Part shown: positions 54,906 through 64,000 of the stretch, piece after piece | How the letters are laid out: the number at the start of each line of letters is the position of its first letter | Numbering within the stretch: position 1 is the stretch's first letter | Assembly: GCA_023512835.1 (NCBI GenBank) | Contig: CM042090.1 | Span: forward strand, 56,097,865 to 56,161,864 | Origin: Taxillus chinensis | Taxonomy: Eukaryota > Streptophyta > Magnoliopsida > Santalales > Loranthaceae | Direction of reading: 5' to 3' | Length of the DNA stretch: 64,000 nt | Program-made: the position numbers and the translations under genes | The notes under the pieces: generated by a model | What the model saw: the letters and a program-made list of their open reading frames with translations, nothing else | What the model was told of the DNA's origin: nothing | The model's database searches: none

Positions 54906-56035
54906 AAATAAATCGGGCAATGTAATTCGATCGCCCTAGGAATCCTCTAACCTCCTTGATGGTCCGTGGTGGCGGCATCGCTTGGATAGCTCGAACTTTA
55001 TCTGGATCGATTTCAACTCCTTTTTGGCTCACAATGAAACCCAACAGTTTTCACGACATGGCTCCGAAAGTGCACTTTTCGGGATTCAATTTCAGTTGAT
55101 ATTTCCGTAGCCTGTTGAAGAGCTTGCAGAGTACTTCGATATGATCTTTAGTGCTTCGTGATTTGGCTATCATGTTGTCCACATATACTTCGACTTCCTT
55201 ATGCATCATGTCGTGAAATAGGGTCACCATGGCTCGCTGATAGGTTGCCCCTGTGTTTCTCAGACCAAAAAGCATCACATTATAGCAGAAAGTGCCCCAA
55301 AGTGTCGTGAATGTGGTCCTCTCTTTGTGTTCGGGGGTCATACGAATTTGATTATAGCCCGAGAAACCATCCATGAATGAGAACAGGGCGTGTTTTGCTA
55401 TATTATCCACTAGCGTATCAATGTGAGGAAGTGGGAAGTTATCCTTCGGATTGGCCCAGTTCAGATCTCTATAGTCGACACACATGCGTACTTTGCCTCC
55501 TTTCTTCGGTACTGGTACAACATTGGCCACCCATTCTGGATAATGGGAGACACTTAGGAAACCTGCATCCCATTGCTTTTTGACTTCTTCTTTAATCTTC
55601 AGTATCATCTTTGGTCTCATTCTTCTCAATTTCTGCTGAACTGGCTTGCATTCCGGCCTCACTGGTATGTGATGCTGCACTATGTCCGTGTCTAATCCTG
55701 GCATATCTTGATACGACCATGCAAAAATATCTATGTAGCTCTTTAACAGCTCAATTAATTGCTTCTTGATGTTGGTAACTATTAAGGATCCCATCCTCAA
55801 TTCTCTTGGTTCGGCAACCGTCCCCAAATTCACTGTTTCTACTGGGTCTTTACTTGGAATGGACAAACGGTCTTCCCTTTCCAATAGGCATATAATCTCC
55901 CCTGGTAGTTCGGGTGTCTCCTCTATCTCATTCTCGTCAGCTTCAAACATGGGCTGCTCCTAGTTTGGACTTTGGTCAAACCTTTGGCATCTCGTTTCGC
56001 CTTCGCATACTATGTTTTCATTGACATTGTGATAC
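54906..56035 (-). pseudogene. pol: Reverse transcriptase of F, exon 2
   Basis: After the predicted acceptor the frame reads YHNVNENIVC, meets one TAG near 55960, then is open 55051-55950. RT motifs: VRMCVDYRDLNWANPKDNFPLP, the FMDGFSGYNQIRM block, LFGLRNTGATYQRAM, and YVDN where YVDD is expected (Asn codon 55174-55176), so catalysis is lost. The thumb/connection part with TIKEVRGFLGRSNYIARFI spans 54906-55050. Length and motif order are normal for Ty3/gypsy RT. Confidence 0.92.
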
Positions 56036-56217
56036 CTGCTTATAAGAGAATGACAAGTTGGTAACCAAATATGATATGCATATGTTATGAATGGAATGCA
56101 TCATGAAAGATTTTGAAAAACACATTTTATTGGAAGGTTTAAGGAAAAACAAATGTTCACAGCTTCAAAGTACATTTAAAATAGAATACATTAAATCCCA
56201 ACACCCGTAAGCATTAC
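56036..56217 (-). other. Predicted intron in F pol (182 nt)
   Basis: Donor AT/GTAATG at 56217 and acceptor TTATAAGCAG/G at 56036, with a T-rich, AT-rich body. Splicing removes the TAA that otherwise follows LPIM and joins a frame reading straight into the RT-proximal YHNVNEN sequence. Ogre elements are known for a spliced intron at this place. Confidence 0.75.
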
Positions 56218-57882
56218 ATTATGGGGAGGTCCAGGCTGGTCCAATTGTTCAATGGCTGGTTGGGATCCTCTCGCACTAACTGAACCATCTCGCTTGGTGC
56301 AGGCTCATTTGTGTCCAATACGGCTACAGTCCCCGTCTTGGGCTCAGGTTGGCTCTTATGGATAAACCCTCCACTCCGGAATGTAACATTCAAAGGGGGA
56401 AAGCTTCTCCTTTCTTCTTGTCTTGGCCTTTTCGTAATCTTTCCATTCGACTTCCCTCTTCTTGATAGTTTCCCTCTGTCATCGGCTTTTGTAGGGACGT
56501 AGCCTAGCCCAAACATTTCGGTATTTTCTCGGATGATCGGGGTTTTCGAATCCCTTGAGCTGTCAGGCCTAATCCTTGCCCCGATTTGTACCCCTTGTTT
56601 GATCATAGTGGCTGCAACCATTTTTTTGCCTTCGAAAGACGATGGTCCAGGGCGAAGCGACATTCACCATCTCAAAAGCCCGATAGGAGCATTCTGGCAC
56701 ATCTTCGTTGCTCTCAATATAAGGAACTGATGCCGGTTTGGTGATGAGGAAACTTGTCTCTCCAGAGATGCAGATGAGCTCGTCCCCCATTACAAATTTC
56801 ATCTTCTGGTGGAGACTTGATGGCACCGCTCTTGCCACGTGGATCCAGGGTCTTCCCAACAAACAGCTGTAATACGGTGTGATGTCCATCACCTGAAAAT
56901 CCACTGTAAAAGTAGTTGGCCCAATCATGAGTGGAACATCTAGAGTTCCTACCATGTCACGCTTTCCTCCATCGAATGCTCGTACTTTCATCGTGTAAGG
57001 ACGCATATAGGATGCGTCGATTGGGAGTTGCCGCAGTATATGCAAGGGCATAATGTTCAAGGCAGGGCCGTTGTCAATGAGTACTCGGGCTATGGTATGC
57101 TCCTTACATTTGACTGTAATGTGCAGAGCTTTTATGTGCCCCTTTCCTTCTTGGGGTAGCTCGTCATCTCCAAAGCCAATGACGTTGTTCATGATGAGGT
57201 TACTGGCGATTCCATCAACATTTGCCACTGAGACAGTCAGTGGAACGTAGGCCTGGCTTAGAACTTTCAGCAGTGCTTCCTGGTGAGGTTGGGAATCCAT
57301 CATTAATGAGAGCAAAGAGATGCGAGCCGGTTGTCGGCTTAGTTGATCCACAATATTATACTCGCTTTGTTTCATGAGTTTTAAAAATTCCATGGTCTCT
57401 TCTTCAGTGATTGGCGTTCCTTTCCTCGTTGCCTCCAGTGTTGGCTCAATGTCTTGTTCAACAACCTTTTCTTTCCTTGCTTTGACAATCATATCAGGGG
57501 CATAAGCCCGACCGCTCCTGGTCTTCTTTTCCGCTGTGGTGGCTCCCTGGACTACTTCACAATTGTAATTCCATGGGACTGCTTTATCGATTTTATAGGG
57601 GAAAGGAGCAGGAACACCTATGGTGAGAGGTACAATTCCATGCGATAGTTGTGGGATTTCGGTTCTCTCCCCCTTGTCTGGCACGGGATTTGAGGCATGG
57701 ATAGTGAGAGGCTTGATTCCATGTGGCAGTAGCAGGATCTCCGGAGCCTTAACATTTAAGACAAGGGGTGTTGGCACCCATGGCGATTTGTGTGGATCAT
57801 CTCCTTGGATCATGTGGCTTTGGTTATCCGTTCCTCCTCTAGAGAATTCGATCATCCTTTGGTCCATGAGCCTTTGTACCAT
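56218..57882 (-). pseudogene. pol: Protease region of F, exon 1 end
   Basis: Retropepsin-type protease: ARVLIDNGPALNIMPLHIL (about 57030-57090) has catalytic Asp in DNG form, as usual in the Tat lineage, followed by CLLGRPWIH (about 56840). The frame 56569-57882 is open for 437 codons and a shift leads into 56218-56663, a basic linker (RGKSNGKITKRPRQEERRS) ending LDLPIM at the intron donor. The upstream part with SHGIVPLTIG and KTRSGRAYAPDMI is a Gag-Pol linker. Confidence 0.88.
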
Positions 57883-59698
57883 GCTAGCAAACTCGCTACA
57901 GTGTTCGATGAGTGTTCGATGTCATGCCCCCATGACATTTTGTGATAAAGGCATTGTTTCTCCAACTCTGTCCCCTTCTCTGTCTTCAATGCGTTGGGAG
58001 CACGTATATATCCATATTCCTGTAGCAGGTTAAACAAGTAGCTTTTCTCCATTTGTATTTGTGAAACTTTCTCTAGCCGTCCTTCTGTTGTGATACTGGC
58101 CACGTCATGGGAATGTTCCGAAGTGGTTTCTTGTTCACATTTGGTGTCCCAGTCAGTGCGGAAAAATCCAGCCACTTTGCATCCTTCAATGCCTAAACCT
58201 TCCTTTTGAATGTTATACAATTCTCGATATCATGTCTAGCTCCACCTGCGTGATATTCACACCTGGCATCCGACTTGTACCAGGCCGGGGGAGGAGATCT
58301 TCTTTCTCCCAAGGGTATAGGAGTTACCATCCTTGCTTCTAAAAGCTTGGGATATAATTCGGCATATGTCATTGGAATCGGGTTAAACTCTTGTCGTGGT
58401 CGACGAGAAGCCTGATTTGCTCCTACTTGCTGGGTCGGGGCTCTTGATTGCCCCTGTCCTTGGAATGAGGCACCTGATTCTTCCTGAGTGGCTAGCTTTG
58501 GTTACTCTGCGTAAGGCGCTCTTGGTTGAAACGGATTTGGTGTCATTGGGTATGGAAATGCAGCCCCTACCTGTGGCAAGTATGGCATGAATTGGGGAGG
58601 TGGTGCAGGTGCAGCATAGGCAGCTACTGGTGACCCTCTATAGTACCCTGGTGCTTGGTAGAATGTTGGATGTATCAGCGGGTGCGATAGGTATACCAGG
58701 TTCGTTTCATTTTCGTTCTTTTTTGCTGGTGGTTGAAACCGTTTTGATGCCTCAGCTGCATCACCCTTTAGCTTTCCTCCTTTAATTCCACTCTCTACAC
58801 GTTCTCCGGATGCAACCAAGTCTGAAAAGCTGTTGGAGATGTTGCCTATCAACTTCTCGTAGTATACGCCTTTTAGTGTGTTGATAAAAAGATAGGTGAG
58901 TTCTCTTTCGGTAAGAGGAGGTTGAACCTCCACAGCGGCCTCTCTCCATCTTCGTGCATAATCTTTGAAATTCTCCTCGAATCCCTTTTCCATGGACTGC
59001 AGGGTTAATCGATCCAGTGCCAGCTCGGTGACATGTTTGTATTGTGCCAAGAAGGAAGTAGCTAATTCCTTCCATGTCTTAATGCGGTTTCCATTCAGTT
59101 GAAAGTACCAGCAAAGGGATGCCCCGGTTAGGCTTTCCTAGAAACAATGCATGAGGAGCTTGTCTTCACTAGCATAAGCAGCCATCTTTTGACAATACAT
59201 GACCAGATGTGTCCTCGGACATTGGGTCCCGTTGAACTTTTCAAACTCTGGCATTTTGAATTTTGGCGGTAGCACCACTCTAGGGACTAAGCATAAGTCT
59301 TGTGGGCTGGTCATGCCATAGCTGTCAATGCCTTCTACGGCTTTCAATATTTCCTCGAGTCGGCGTAGAGCGGGAGACTCCATATTTTCCTGAGGAGCTG
59401 GGGAACCCACCGCTTCCCTTATATTTCCTGGTGCGGGCATAGTGAAATGAGTTTGATTTGTGGTTGGAGGTTGTGCCATAGCAGGATGGTATGTGGGCGC
59501 CTGGCTTGGAGCCAGGTTGGGTGACTGAACGGCCTCTTGTCCCTACTCTTGATGGTGATTGGTAGTTCCCCCCATCGGAATTCTTCCTCTTTCTTCAGTC
59601 AATTTTGTGAGCATTTCCATTATTGCAGACATTTGCCCTTGTAGGGTTTGTTGTGACTGTTCCAACCCCATGAGTCTATTCTCTATTTCTTCTGCCAT
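57883..59698 (-). pseudogene. gag: gag of F (several stops)
   Basis: Start MAEEIENRLMGLEQSQQTLQ at 59698, with TAG near 59545. The main fragments are 59138-59479 (MPEFEKFNGTQCPRTHLVMY) and 58502-59050 (MEKGFEENFKDYARRWREA and LTYLFINTLKGVYYEKLIGN). A Pro/Tyr-rich stretch follows, then a CEYHAGGARHDIENC knuckle (58217-58262). TAG at 59135-59137 splits the HCF/ESLTG block and another stop ends the fragment at 58502. Homologous to G's gag. Confidence 0.9.
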
Positions 59699-59981
59699 TG
59701 GCTGCGGTTGTGGTATTTGATTGCGCCGGGATCTGAGATTGCAAGAGTGCGCAATCCTGGAGGGAGGCTGCTACCCACCTGGGTACAAGGGAATTTTTAT
59801 TTGATTTTTCATTTGATATGCATGTATGCATGAATGTCTATGCAGAGGGTTAAAGAAACAAATAGCTTTATTGCAAACAAAACACACAATACAAACACTC
59901 AATACAAACATACAATGCTGAAATGCCATGTAAAATGAAAGCTATCACTACATGATCTTAAGGCATTCTTCCAGTCATCTC

Positions 59982-61421
59982 CTAAGGAGCATGGCGCCTC
60001 TTTCTCTGGGGTGGTCGTTCACCTGCTTCCTCCATCTGCTTCATTATCGTCTCGATCTGTTTTTCCCTCAGCTGCAGCCTTTGAAGAGCTCCTTCTAGAG
60101 ATGCTTCTAGCCTCTGGATCTGCTGCCTTAAAGTCTAATTCTCCTAGAGGATAGCCTTCATGTCTGAAGTTAGCTGTGGCTTGTGTTGTGCCCTCCAAGA
60201 TATGTATGCGGGGTAAACACCAGGTTTTGAGCTGTTGGGTTGGATCTTGTGTGGTGTGGACCATGCTTGATACATCTTCTTGCCTTCTTCGTGAGCATGG
60301 TTCTCATTGTAAGTGAAGTCACACTCTTCCATGCCAAAGAGCACGGGAATAATCTGATGACGCCCCACTTGTCTTCCCACCTGCAGTGGTGCATATGCAG
60401 TTCCTCCCCAAGGACCTAAAAGTGGAACCCAATTGTAGTCCCCGCAGCTATATGTCATGGAGACCATCGGCATCCAAGGAGCAGTCCAGGTAATGTCAGC
60501 TTTTGTGAGGTTCTCCAATTTCTTTTTCCAGCTTTCAAAGTCTTTTGGTAGGCTCCACTTGCTGAGCAGAATATCTAGTAGTGTTGTGGCTGGTACTTGA
60601 TAAACAGCAGGAAAACGATGAACACTACAGGGGAAATGACCTTGCAACCAGGTACACAGGAGAGGTAAGCACCCCATGAACTGTCCCGAGCCTTTACTCC
60701 TCAGGTAAGTAAGAGATCGGATGGTTTCATTTAAGATAGCAGGAGTAGGGTCACATCCTTTGAGCACCTGCTGGACCAAATCTACAATTGCCCCATCGAT
60801 GTGGGCCGGTATCCTCGGGAAAATAACTAGCCCATATATAGCTAGTGTAAGCAGTTTGTGTGCCGCTGCTTCTGTTGCAGTCTGTATTATTTCTTTGATT
60901 GTTGCCCATGGAAGATATTCTCGCCCACCATAGGTTGTGACCACCGGTGAGTCCCATACTGGCTTTCCCATAATCTTAGCAAAGGCCCTTCGACATGACC
61001 TTCTGGGCTCCGGTAGATAAATCTTCATTTTGTTTTCCACGGGGATATCCAATAATCTTCTGTATTCTTCTATCGTGGCAACAAGATCTATGCCGTTGAA
61101 GTCAAAGCACCACCGTCGAGACTTTCAGAAATATATGGCTGTCCCAAGCATATCCTTATCGGCCAGTAGCTCGGTCACATGAAGCAAATCCTCAAATTGT
61201 TGTATGTATATGCTTTTCGTTTCGTCTGACAACTGCCTCCATATTGTCTGTACCTCCTTAGTGTAGTCCAGTTGATCTTCTATGATAACATGTTCTGCCT
61301 TGTGGGCTTCTCCTGGCGGAAAATCTCCAAGGCGAAGTTGAATGTCTCCATATGCTTGGGCCACCACTGTGACAGCCTCCTTGTCCTGAGGGCTTTCTAG
61401 GAGATGACTGAAAGTTGCCAT
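59982..61421 (-). pseudogene. ORF1 of F, extra ORF upstream of gag (Ogre type)
   Basis: Starts MATFSHLLESPQDKEAV at 61421. One frame with TGA at 61125-61127, then open 60144-61052 with LDIPVENKMKIYLPEP, YLPWATIKEI and WTAPWMPMVSMTY. Two close stops (near 60144 and 60136) precede a C-terminal coiled coil (LRQQIQRLEASLEGALQRLQ) and a basic end, RPPQRKRRHAP, with TAG at 59982-59984. The segment FDFNGIDLVATIEEYRRLL resembles the DUF7745-type domain of plant retroelement and plant-mobile-domain proteins. ORF1 before gag is diagnostic of Ogre; its function is unknown. Confidence 0.82.
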
Positions 61422-62063
61422 GCCTATATGAATGTCGTGTTATGCATGATGACAGGTTAGGATGACAGGTTAATAGATATCAAGGCGGTTAGACAGGATA
61501 AAGAATAAACCAACAATAAAAAAATAGCTAATATGTGCAGGGGATGACTTAAGGACTACCCTACAAAACAAAGGTTAGGATGGCATGGAATGAGCAAACA
61601 AAATGTGGGTCAATGCCCCTGATAGGCTTCTATTGCTACACCTATCTTATTCGTTGGTTCCCAAACTTCCTCACTAGAGGGCTCCGTACACCATGGGATT
61701 TACCGGAGGGGGATCTTAAAAGGACGTGCCTTAAAAGAACCTCAAGCTTGAGTGAGGAGTTCGAGGCCCCATTGCGGATAATGATCAACGCGCTGGGACC
61801 GTACTAAACCTCGCTAACCTAAATTGTGCTAAACTCAGGTATAGGGTTATGCATGAATGCAACAAGTATTGAAAGCAGTAAATCACAACTATCATGGTAG
61901 TTAAAGCGTATAAATAAATCACAGTAAACAAGACCAATAAACAAGAAATAAATATCTAAAAAAAACAACTTAGCACAACAGTTAAATATATACAACAGTA
62001 TAATTAAAGATAACCTCCTAATCCTAGTTCTAGACCTAACTCTCTAAAGTGTTCATTCTTAAA
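61422..62063 (-). other. 5' leader of F
   Basis: No gene. 61630-61860 is homologous to G's leader 21405-21640, with conserved cctcaagcttgagtgaggag and accatgggatttaccggagg segments. Confidence 0.78.
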
Positions 62064-62081
62064 TCCCCAGTAGAGTCGCCA
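62064..62081 (-). other. Primer binding site of F
   Basis: tggcgactctactgggga on the minus strand, two bases after the 5' LTR end; Tat/Ogre-type site. Confidence 0.8.
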
Positions 62082-62083
62082 GC

Positions 62084-64000
62084 TGTCATCACTGGTTTTC
62101 GTCCGGGCCCGTTTGGGGTGAGCTCAAACTAAACCAACGGTGAGAAATTTAGAGTTACCACCAACTGTTTTTGGGGTACAGTTGGATACCCTCTATTTTG
62201 AGTAGTTTAAAGTGTGTGGTCTACGTTATCAGAGAAGGGTTCGGGAGTTGGTTACGTGTAGGGAAGGATTAGCACCCCTACAACGCCCTTTCGGTATCTA
62301 ATTTAGGAGGAGGAGGTTTTTATTTTTGTTTGTACTGCCATGACTGGGTTAAGTTTCCTAAAGAGTCTATGATTTTTATTTGGCTAAGTTATTTGTTAAA
62401 GTTATGGTTAAAATTGATTTACCCTAAATCCCTAAAGGGAATCCTAAAAGTTTTGGGTTTTTGTTTGAAGTGAAGAATGAGATCCTACAGGTTGATGCTG
62501 GTTTTTGGTTTTGTTCTTGGAAATTGAAGTCCTAAAAAATGTTTTTATTTTCCCTTTTTTTTTTTTGGTTTGGGTTAAAAAACATACACATTTTTTTGTT
62601 TTTGTATTTTGTAGAAACGTTTTGTTTTTTGCCTTGTTTTGTTTTTTTGGTTTTGTTTTGTTTTATTTTATTTTTTTGTTTTGTCCTTTTTTGGTTTTGG
62701 AAATTGAAGTACTAATTTTGGTTTTCTTCCTCTCTTTTTTTTAAAACATGAAAACGTTTTTTGTTTGTTTGTTTTTTTTTTTTTTTGGAAACCTTTCTTT
62801 CTTTCCTTTTTTTTTTTTTTTTTTTTTGCAAACCCAAAATCTTAAAGCAAAGTCAGGAACATATGCATGAAAATAAAAAAAATACGTGGAGTGTGTGATT
62901 ATGGCATCCACAAAAGAAAAATAAAATCACTCTTTTTTTCTTTTTCTTTTTTTTTTTTCATCTTCTCCCTTTGCTCTCTCTCTTTTTCTTTCTTTGTTGT
63001 TTTTTTGGTTTGCTATACTTTACATATTACAACATACACATATACAAAGGAAAGGAAAATACAAAGGAAACACAACGTAACAAATAAAAGAAAAAAGAAA
63101 AAGAAATACAAGGAAATATTAAGAATTACATCAAATATCAATGTAAATAAGCTGAAAAGTAATGAAGAAATAAGAGCTGACCCGACTTTGGGGCTTACAA
63201 CACCAATCTTCTGTTTGAGCTCCCACCGGCGCTGATAGTCACTTGCTCGAATTAGAACCAACAGATCTGGCAATGGGACTTGTGAAGAGGCTTTCCTGGT
63301 ATTTGGAGATAGGAGGGCTGAAGTAGGCGTGAGAGAAAGAGAGGGCTGAAGTTGGAGTTGTTTTTGTGTTTTTTTTGCTGAAAAAAGGAACTCGAACAAG
63401 ATAGGAGGGAAAGGGGATGCAGGGGTGATGTTTGATTGCAGAATGACAGAAAGACAGGGCATTTTTTTAGGATGAATCTGAGAGAGGATGGCAGTCAGGG
63501 AGGCATTTTGTTTTTCTTTGCGTTACCTCTCTCTTTTTTCTGGGTTTTGGATTTCTCTCTTCCTTTTTCTGGGTGGACGAGTGATCTCTTTCCCTTTTTT
63601 GTCTTTCTTTTTTTTTTTTGCTCTCTCTGTTTTTTGCTCTCTCTGGTTTGCAGGTTTCTTTTCCCACGATGATGGCTCTCTCTGTGTGTTTTTTTTCACG
63701 ATGATGGCTCTCTCTTTTTCTCTCTTCTCTTCTTTTTTTTAAGGGACGGACGACTGCATCTTAAAGGGCTGCAGAAATTTTTTGGCTGGACTGTCATTAA
63801 TTGCAGCATTTAATGTTGTATTATTGATTTCCTTATTTTTGTCCAGGTTTTGTGTGATCTGTCGGGTGGTCTGGCAACTTGCAACTCATGATTGCCTTTT
63901 TTAATGTCTTCGTTTAGCACATGTGACCGACAGGTATTCAAAAATAATTCTTTGTCAGATGGCTAGCGCATAAAACAGGTCTCGTGAACAACCAGCGAGA
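62084..64000 (-). repeat. 5' LTR of F, partial
   Basis: Begins (plus strand) tgtcatcactggttttcgtc and matches 47435 onward through 49360, with scattered substitutions and run-length changes. The rest, including the array region and U3, lies right of the window. Confidence 0.92.

Larger units (their letters stand above)
47435..64000 (-). mobile_element. Element F: Ogre-like Ty3/gypsy (Tat lineage), minus strand, right end beyond window
   Basis: Minus-strand order: 5' LTR (62084 onward), primer site, leader, ORF1, gag, protease, intron, RT, RNase H, second RNase H, integrase, 3' UTR with tandem array, polypurine tract, 3' LTR 47435-50538. ORF1 before gag, the intron and the extra RNase H together define the Ogre/Tat lineage. 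With a 3.1-kb LTR the whole element should be about 17.7 kb. Left target flank is probably ctaag (47430-47434); the right one is outside. Confidence 0.93.

Overview
This is nuclear DNA from a plant with a repeat-rich genome, most likely a eudicot. Every recognisable coding fragment belongs to LTR retrotransposons of two lineages. One is a very large Ty1/copia family of Sirevirus (SIRE/Maximus) type. The other is Ty3/gypsy of the Tat/Ogre type. I found no host gene, rRNA, tRNA or CRISPR array. The window is a stack of nested insertions whose borders can mostly be placed to the base from TG/CA ends, primer binding sites, polypurine tracts and 5-bp target duplications.

Layout. The outer element (G, plus strand, Tat-like, gag only) runs from before the window to beyond 47434. 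Its 5' LTR (19563-21195 remains) was hit by copia element B (plus strand, tail at 12511-19562). B carries a solo LTR of its own family (C, 13694-14936) and a nearly complete younger sister, A (1-12510), inserted in the last codons of B's pol. G's internal part is 21196-27176. Its 3' LTR (27177-47434) is split by copia element D (minus strand, 27802-42766, perfect CTTTT duplication), by an LTR-like insert H (about 43275-45275), and by Ogre-like element F (minus strand, 47435 to beyond 64000). D itself carries an unrelated 1.9-kb solo LTR, E (29310-31216).

The most unusual content is in the copia family (A, B, D). After gag-pol each copy has a roughly 900-codon accessory gene. Its N-terminal part resembles the 'putative plant transposon protein' domain. 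The middle is Pro/Ser-rich with a conserved SUMO-interaction-like motif (V/L-V/I-D-L-S) and a coiled coil. The C-terminal domain has the His-Asp-Gln-Cys arrangement of Ulp1/SENP-type (C48) cysteine proteases at Ulp1 spacing. A TATA box and a telo-box-like stretch lie 50-125 nt upstream of its ATG in all copies, so it may be transcribed from its own promoter. The best copy is the 318-codon open frame at 17078-18034. Copy A has all four residues but is frameshifted, and copy D has Cys changed to Tyr.

F is a fairly complete Ogre: an extra ORF1 before gag, a DNG-type protease, a predicted 182-nt intron between protease and RT, RT, RNase H, a second (archaeal-like) RNase H, and integrase. Tandem arrays lie in its 3' UTR and LTR. 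Scattered stops and catalytic substitutions (YVDD to YVDN) show it is dead. All copies here are mutated. Statements about expression or function are inference from motifs and from conservation among copies inside the window.
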